DNA from: Paralvinella palmiformis
Lineage: Eukaryota; Annelida; Polychaeta; Terebellida; Alvinellidae
NCBI GenBank assembly: GCA_025642065.1
Contig: JAODUP010000021.1
Location: forward strand, 172,501-236,500
DNA length: 64,000 nucleotides
Direction of reading: 5' to 3'
Shown: positions 53,527-63,082 of the stretch, in pieces
Layout of the letters: each line of letters begins with the position of its first letter
Numbering within the stretch: position 1 is the first letter of the stretch
Made by a program: the position numbers and the translations under genes
The notes under the pieces: model-generated
Database searches by the model: none
What the model saw: the letters and a program-made list of their open reading frames with translations, nothing else
What the model was told of the DNA's origin: nothing

Positions 53527-56036
53527 ATAGCGCCATCTATTGAATAACTACTCCTACTAAAACTAAAAACTTAATTACAGTAATCGACCGAGCTCTCTCC
53601 GTTATATATCTATGGATATTTGTTTCGAAAGATCCTTGCATCTGCAGTCATTCTTCAACAATATGCGTATAATAGCTATACTAGAACAGAACATAACATC
53701 AGAATGGTACGGAGTTGCTGCGAGGTAGAAAGTCAATGCAATAATGAAAATAATCGTGTGGCAAGGGAACTGTAAGGAAACTTCGTGCGACTGTTTGAAC
53801 TCGTGCATGATCTTAACTTCACCTTGCAAGCAGGTCACTCCAGCATCTTCTTCGTGGGTACAAGGCATTCCCGGTGACGGCACCATGTGGCGACACATGT
53901 ACAAACTGTCTTCGGATCCTGAACAATTCAATTTCGTCACGGCAATGAATCCAGATCCTGCATTCAAAGATAGCACTCAATATATAAATGGGATAAATAG
54001 GAGTAATTATTCGAGTTCTTAAACTCAGCAACAACCAGTTTTCAGTAATCTGCCCAATCTAAATATTCAAATATCGAATCAACATATGACAATATTCCAC
54101 CATTTTCTATAAAAACAAAATGTCTTGATTATCTACCACATATGATGCAATATGCATTTTTCTGGATTGATTTATTTCGTATCATAGTATACATGCACCT
54201 AGCAATAATCCTAAGTCAGAAAATACAGAATAGGGTGAGTGGTGGACAAATAAATGACCTAGATCATACCGAGAGATATCGGCTAATATAATGACATTTA
54301 AAAATTATTAACTAAATTAAATTAAATTATTAACGGACTGTTAATATAGTACGAACTTATTCCGGATCATATCTTTCTTATCTCTTTACCTGTAATAAAG
54401 GTCGTCTCCCCTACCTGAACCATAAAAGGCTGCATTCCTTGCCCATCCGCCGACAAATCCCAGCTGACGACACGCAACATCGGCATCATCATCATCAAAA
54501 TCATCATCACATATTGTCGTCCATCTACCGCTGTTAAATACTTCAATTCGTCCTTCATTCTTTCCATCTATTTGTCGATCACTGCTCAGACGTACGTCTA
54601 AACCGTCAAAGATGTACTCGTCTCATTAAACCGATTGACCTTTGTTATTATTTTACTAATAATTGTTTTTCTAACATAAAAGTTGTCTTCTTCATAATTA
54701 CTTCAAGAACAATGAACTGTCTTCGTTAACAATAAATTACATGTGATCATAATGTAACATCTACAAGAGCCATTGTTTGGTTGGTTCGGCCTCGGTTCTG
54801 ATCACACCTGGGACATATGGCCACCAGGAGCGACTCCTTATGGAAACACCACCCGAAAACAGGTATGAAGCGGTTTCGAACACACAATCTGGAAGTTTGC
54901 AGCGCAATCCACTAACCGCTGCGCTATCACAGCGCCCCCTATTGTTTTGATAGAGGTGATAGAGGCAATGGAATGCTAGACAAAGCAATGCCGTAAGCGA
55001 GTGAGTGAGCGAGCGAGCGAGCGAGCGAGTACATTTTGGGCTTCAGTTCAAGTCACACCTATTACTGAAGAGGCTATTACTTATTTATATCCCCACAGAC
55101 AGGATGATGATGATTGATATTTTACGGCAACTTTTGTGTGCATGGTAGGCTAAATGGGTCGAGCGATTTCCAAAATGAAGCGAAGTCAAAGATGAAACAC
55201 CCTTCAGATATGCCCACGCCGAGATTCGAACTCGGGTGGTATTGATCTGTGATCCAATGTGCTACCAGTTAGACCACGGAAATATGTAACAACTGGAGTC
55301 AATCCCGTGACCTGGAAGACTCTAGTCCAGTACACAATTATATCTACGGCGAGTGTACCCATACAGTTTTAAAACATTTCCCATTACCTCGGTTTAACAG
55401 CACATCTGTAAAATATTCTACCAGTTCTGTTCAGAAAGACAAGATCTCAACATCGAATAGGAAATATTAATTACTTACATTTTCTGTTATCACCGTAACA
55501 CATCCTCAGGTCTCTCTTGGAGCCAGCGTTGGCTTTATCTGATATGTACTTCACCGTGGTGATGAATGACCTCATTGTACCGAGATTGGCTATATCCCTG
55601 GTACTGCGTGAGTGGAGTGGATTACCTGCGGCATCAGCTAAACAATACCTGGTCCACATCATCTTCAGACAGGTGTCAGTATGTGGGCCCATCGCGTACT
55701 CCGAGCACTTCTCATCCTCAATAGCTAAGGTATATATAATATACATGTATGCGTGCACCCATACACAGACATTGATGTATGTTTACGTATATTTATGCTT
55801 AAATTTGGGTGTGTTTATGTATGTTTCTGTTTATGTATGTTTCGATGTGATTAGGATCGTGAATGTTTATGCTTATGTATATCTAGGTTAACATATGTAT
55901 AGATTTATGAATGGCTAGTTTTATCAAGGTATAAGTGAATTTTTTAGGTAATACGTCTATTGCTAAATGAGATTTAATACAGATTACCTACACTTTTCAG
56001 GTTATATACATATTACCTGATTATACAGATTAACTG

Positions 56037-56076
<40 letters not shown>

Positions 56077-57263
56077 GCGTTTTTCCTAATTTTACAAATG
56101 TGATCCATAATTACATAATATATTAAACTTACCTAAACATTGATTCAAGTCTAACATCAACTTTATGCCATCAATAACTACTTCTGATGGCCTTATGTCA
56201 AAAGTTCTGCTTCTAAAATTTATCTGAAAACAAAAAAACACAAAATATGTTATTAACGTCATCATGAGACATATAAACAACAATATATTGTCTTTTAATT
56301 TGTGCAAAAAGAATTCTATAAACCCTTCCTTTTATTATATGTTTTCAAACAGATATGTAAACAAGTAATTACCTGTGCAGGCATGCATATCCACTAATTC
56401 AATTTTTTGCATGCTATATTGTGTCCGTTGTTAGATCATTTTAACCGTAATTCAATTAAAAAAATATAAAAAACAACAACATGAAAAACAAATAAAAGCC
56501 AATAATCTTACATTTCCGCCATAAGTTAGATTAACGATAATAAATCCTTGCTGCCACGTGTCACTGGGTGACATTAGTTCTCTCCAAAATGGCTGCCAGA
56601 TCTTCTCTCCATCAGCAGACGATACATAAACGCCGACTTCTAATTCATTGTAACCTTTGCTCTTGTAGTAAAATGTCAGACACGACAGACCCGAGTTAGC
56701 ATTAACCTCAGGTAGAGTGAACCTTCGGTAGAAAAGTAAGAAATATCTACATAACATCGGACATGTTTGACATTCTAAATCAGTTAACAGGTCATTTTGA
56801 CCTTATTAGTGAGATGGGGGGTGAGGTGTTCTGGTGGCAAAATTGTTTTGGTTTGATTCTCGTCTCAGACTCACGACGGAAGAGTCAATATTTTCAGCAA
56901 TCTAAAACCAATTTTCTGACTCATAGCATTTAGAGACGAGTCAGTGACTGAGTGAGTGGGTGACTGAGTGAGTGACTGACTGACTGACTGACTAAGGATC
57001 AATGACACTCTGCCGTCATTACGCCTCTCCTCATTGGAGTCCCATCTTCCAACACAAAAGAGGGACACAATAATCCTAAAATAAATCGTACACTATCACG
57101 GGTTATCATAACCTATTATTATTATTAATGATATTATTATTATTATTATTAGCAGTGGTAGTCCTGGTAGTGGTAGTAGTAGGTAGTAGTAATACTAGTA
57201 GAAGTAGTAATGGTGGTGGTGGTGATGTTGGTAGTAGTGGTAGTGGTGGTAGTGAATGTTGTG

Positions 57264-57294
<31 letters not shown>

Positions 57295-57337
57295 CAGTCG
57301 TTGTCGTCGTCGTAGTAGTAGTTGTAGTAGTAGTAGT

Positions 57338-57368
<31 letters not shown>

Positions 57369-58080
57369 TGGGAGATATAAACAAAAGTTGACATTGAAAT
57401 AATAAAAACAACCTAAACGAATTATTGAGTAACACCAATATTTACCACTAACATTGACCTAAATACATAGAGTTATTAAAATATTCAAATTCTACTAGAG
57501 ATAACATGTTACGACAATAATAATAATCTAAATTAAAAAATACGGTAATATAAAACTACAATAAAGCTCATTTGAATTCCATTAAATATATTAAAGGTTG
57601 CACAGCATTCTTTCAAAAATTGGTGATTATTTAGTATTAATTTAACGCTTCAAAGAGATTAGTTTGCTAGATAATTATAAATTATGCTTTATGAAAGGGA
57701 AGATCATTTTAAAAACGTTTATAAAAAAACAATTTCCGGTTTGTGTCCTACTTACATTTTCCACTTCCGGTCTTGTGACTTTGTTGATAAAGCCACCATT
57801 ATGTAGTAGTTACCAAGTTTAATAACATTATTCTCTACAAGTGTTTGTTTATTTCTAACTTCCTGTCTCTGCCATCTTTTTGTCCCTTTGATATATGATT
57901 GTTCAATGTTGCACATATCTACTTCGAAGTTGCATTCAAATAATACATCTGGATAGAAAATGAATTCAAAAAAATAGTTCTTAAATAAAATGTTATATTT
58001 CTATATACGCACGCACGCACGCACGCACGCAAGTACGCACGCACTGTATATATATATATATATACATATATAATATACAT

Positions 58081-58165
<85 letters not shown>

Positions 58166-58980
58166 CAAATAAGACCTGTGTAATATTTTATTTGCTTAAT
58201 TATTCAATTAATCATCCTTTTCCCATTTCCCACCCTCACCCCCACCCTGCCTATCTTTCCCTCCCTCCCTCACCCCCTTCCTCCCCCATGCATTACCTGA
58301 TGTCATTACTTCAAGTGATGACCCGTTAATCGGTAGATATGACAGAGAAGTTTCAATTTCTCTCTTCATGGCCTCTATCAGAGAGTTAGTGTTGACAATT
58401 TGACTAACACGGATCTCCATCGTCACAGTTATAGGCTTCCCACTGTGATGTGAGAAATAGGAAACAGACAGATTAATCAAACTCATAACAATAACTCTAT
58501 TATGTGGAGAATAAATTTATCATTTAAATTATGGTCAAACATTCGGATATATAACCGTTTGACGATAACTTTATGACGTTTTCCTATCATTGTGGGAATC
58601 TATAATGTTGCTTAGGGATCGGTGATGATGATGATGATGATGATGATTGATGTTTTACGGCCACTTTTGTGCACTTGGTAGGCTAAATGGACCGAGCGAC
58701 CTCCAAAGGTAATGAGGCGAAGTCAAAGATGAAACAACCTTCAGATATGCCCACGCCGATATTCGAACTGAGGTGCTAATTATCTGTGGTCCAACGCGCT
58801 ACCAACGTCGAACGTCAACAGAAATTCGGATTTCCCTAAATGGACACAATTTTGTGAATTTTTAGTTTGGGTCTAGTGACCACATCATGGCAGACATCCC
58901 ATAGATACAGATTTGGCTGATATTCAAATCCGAAACTGGAGGTTTGCAGTACAATATAGTAACCAGTTAACAATGAGATC

Positions 58981-59029
<49 letters not shown>

Positions 59030-59244
59030 TACCTAGGTATTCGTATTTATATTTATATGTAAATAAATAGGTATTAGTATAATATACAGTTATATATATT
59101 CCAGGTAACAAAGTAACATACTTGAATGATGTGACAATAAATGTAGCAGAATCACTCCCATCAAGAGCAATATACTTCTCGTGGGCCTTTTTCGCCTGAA
59201 ATTATTTTCATTCATACAAATATACGAACATACCACAAATATGC

Positions 59245-59279
<35 letters not shown>

Positions 59280-61266
59280 CATAACGAGCCTGGTCCGATT
59301 TCAGACATAGGATGTATGTAAAACTAACAAAACAAAAAACTTTCTTTATGTAAACAAAACGCAACAACAAACATAACTGCAAGTTACATCCTTTACCCCA
59401 GTTTAGATTTACTGATAATCAAGTGTCATACAATAGCTATACAACAGGAATGACAATATTCATACTACAACAACCCAAAGTTTAAATAAATTGTCAGATT
59501 TGGGATATTTTGCCAGTTTTGTTTCTCACCATTTCTTCCAGTTTGTGTGCCATATTTTTATATGTATCGGGGTCTGGTTCCTTCAGTGGATGACTTTTGA
59601 CGGATGTCAAGGCGACCGTCATGACGTATTTGTACGGCGGCTTATCTGTAATACAAAGAAAACGGATTTCATCCGATTGGTTTGGTCAAGTTTTCTTCTC
59701 TGAACAGAATGATTAGGGCGTCCTATTTAGAGATCCAGATTTAACGAAGGTAGGTCAAATATTATTCGTGCAATAAGTTAGCGTGCCAACACCGTATTGT
59801 ATATTCTTCAAACAGATCTCATATTTAATCCGTAATAAAGTGTCACGATCACAGATCCAGTTTCAAGACCCAGAAGCAGCCATCAAGTGAGCAATGTTTT
59901 ATCACAGTTCAGCTGAAAAGGTCATCTAAAGTTATAATAAATACACGCGAACACAATGAGTCAATTCTCAGCCTAGGAACTAAATCGGGAAATATTACAC
60001 GAAGATAGTCTGATAATAAAAGTAACTATCATCACGCGAGGGTTACCTACATAATAAATCGATTTAAAGGGTAATTAAAATATAACCCTAGCTCCTTAAA
60101 AAGTAATAATAATAATAATGGATGAACGTTGAATGAGTGATTTGTCATATCATCGATAAAAACACATGTACGAGTCAGTCCTCAATCTCACGAAGACGAC
60201 AAATTTGAAGGACGCTTTCTTTACACAAAGGACAATTAAATAACTGGAGTGAGTTAACCAGTTTGTTTATTAATGTCACCATTGGTCACACCTAGGACGT
60301 ATGGTATAGAGGCAACTGCCTGAGGCAACGCAGTTGCGGGTCGGATTCGATCCCCCAGCCTGGATAGTTGAATCAGGGTGCTCTAACTACTGCGCTGTTG
60401 AAGTTCCGTGTTGAGAGATGTGAACTCCCTATCAGACGTTAAGAGGGAAATCCTAAACACATTCCTACAATCAGGTTACCTGACAATAAGGCACCATCTT
60501 CCGCATAATATATTGTACCAAATTATCAAATCTGGTAGATAATTATTTATTTATTTATTTATTTGACCTCCATAAATGAATTATACATCATAAAACATCA
60601 CAATTATACATCATAAAACATCACAATTATACATCATAAAACAATATCATATGATCACTTAACGATGCTATCTGAACTATAATATTCATATGCGTACCCA
60701 TATTACAATGTTTTCCGTAATAGCCATGAGAACAGTGACAGATAAATCCTTTGTCGTCGCGTTCACATTTTCCATGTAGACAAGGCTCACTGAGACAATG
60801 GTTTATCTCTGGATAAAATAAAACAACGAGCGACAACAGTCACCAAATAAACGTTTATTTCAAGTCTGCATCTATTAAAGTAAATTAATTTTTAAAATAA
60901 ACAGTTTCTATTTTCTTATTTTATTCCGGGCACGTTTGCTCTTTCGCGTTGGTTAATTCGAAACACCGGTTCGCAGCCTTACCCGATTCACACCTGCTGC
61001 CCGTATAACCTGCCTTACAGTGGCACAAGGCGTTGTGTTCGCCACGGTTAGACATCGCCAGACATACGCCACCGTTCATACAAGATGTCGTCTCGCAGGG
61101 ATTCGTTTCTATTTAGAACAATGATAGATAAACGAAATCGATTTCATCATAAAAGTGAGCGTCTTGTATCGTGCGAGTAAACGTTTTGTTTGATCTTGAC
61201 GCAGATATCACCAAATACCAACGAACGAGTTGCTACTGTCAGAACAAATCGAAAGCTTTTTATTGA

Positions 61267-61299
<33 letters not shown>

Positions 61300-62314
61300 G
61301 ATGTTTTACGGCCACTTTTGTGCACTTGGTAGGCTAAATGGTCCGAGCGACCTCCAAAGGTAATGAAGCGAAGTCAAAGATGAAACAACCTTCAGATATG
61401 CCCACGCCGAGATTCGAACACGGGTGGTAGTGATCTTTGGTCCAACAGGCTACCGCTAGACCACGGAGGCACCCCTTTTTATTGCAGGATGATACATCCA
61501 GCAGGCATAGATAGCAATGACATTCGAACCCACGACCTACACAACTATCGGTTGAATCAACGAGAATGCCAGCATATTTCGCGATTCGAACACAATTTTA
61601 CGAGATTGAACTAGTTATTTTTAAAGAACAACATTTATCAAACAACTCACCCAGGTATGTGTACACGTCGTAGGCGCCTTGAACCATGTCCAGGTGTAGC
61701 ATTTGATCTTCACATCTTCTCACCAAACATTCTCCAACTCTATAATTTATGGTATTGCCCTCGCTCAAACAGGCCTCCTTCATGCACTGGTCAATCGTGA
61801 TCAGGTTGTCCTTAACGCTGAGTACCGACTTACACGAGGATGACAGACGGGATGTTAGAGGTTGTATCAGGGCAAAGTTCTCCTCACGACAGGATACTGT
61901 GTAAATAAAACCATTTCGATATACTGTAAAGCTACGACGATGTTATAAAGAAATCGTATTAACAACGAACGACGAGACGAAACTTAGTAAAACAGCCACG
62001 TTTATCAGAGGCGTCACTGCACTGTCAGGTTTGTGTACACTGTAAGCTAAATGTGCCCGAAGCGACCTCCAGCGATTAATGAGAGGTAGGATAATACACA
62101 ATACCCTTCAGTTTGAATCCAGATACAAAAAGTTTGGAAAACGTTCGCCCGGAAAAAGCCACTTCAGATCATGCTACATTCCCGTTTAAGTGAGTAAGGT
62201 TTGACGAAACAATGACACGAGATGGAACGTAAGTTAGTGCTGCAACCCTTCGTTGGCCTCGTTTAATGTACAGGATAATATGTGCTAGTTATAGGGCCTT
62301 AACTCACGGGGATC

Positions 62315-62361
<47 letters not shown>

Positions 62362-63025
62362 CCATTTTACGGGAATTTTTATGCACAGAGTAGGCTAATT
62401 GGGTCGAGGGAGATTCGAAAGTAATGAGGTGAAGTGAAAGATGAAACACCCTTCAAACTTAGTTCAGTTAGAATTTGAAACCAATTGCTAGAAGCATGTG
62501 GCCACCGTCGCTCTCAGCTAGGTCACCGAGATATCCCAAAACTTTTATATATTATATAAAAGTCCGAGTAATTCGAGAGGCTTGGTCTACTAACATAAAA
62601 CTAACCGTTATTTGTACAATGAAGTTTGTGAAATATATGGTACACAGTACGCAAACAAAAACACAATTACTAAATATATCTGCTATTAAAGCTATAAATT
62701 GTCGCTTCTATTGCTGAGATGAACCAACAACGCGTTGTTCGAGGACGTTAAAGTTAAAAGAAGTTTTAAGACAATAATAATCAATATATATATATATATT
62801 CCTCACCCGATTCACAGTTCTTGCCGCTATAGCCACGCCTACACTTGCAAGCATAACCGGATGTCACCGGAGCACAGAATCCCCCGTTGCGACAGGGATG
62901 GCTGGCGCAATCACCTTGCACTGAAGGTTAGCAATCAAATGCCTTATTATCAATAAAAATCGGTATATGTTAAAATAATTAGATACACAAATGATAAAAC
63001 AAATCGTTGAAGTTTAATAATAATA

Positions 63026-63082
<57 letters not shown>

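Noticed and set aside
54391..54415. Alternative SRCR exon donor at about 54392 giving eight extra residues
   Set aside because: It would end in phase 2 and not match the phase of the next SRCR exon, whereas the donor at 54414 gives the standard SRCR sequence.
57106..57438. Poly-Leu, poly-Thr and poly-Ser frames
   Set aside because: They are products of a compound trinucleotide repeat within an intron of gene 2.
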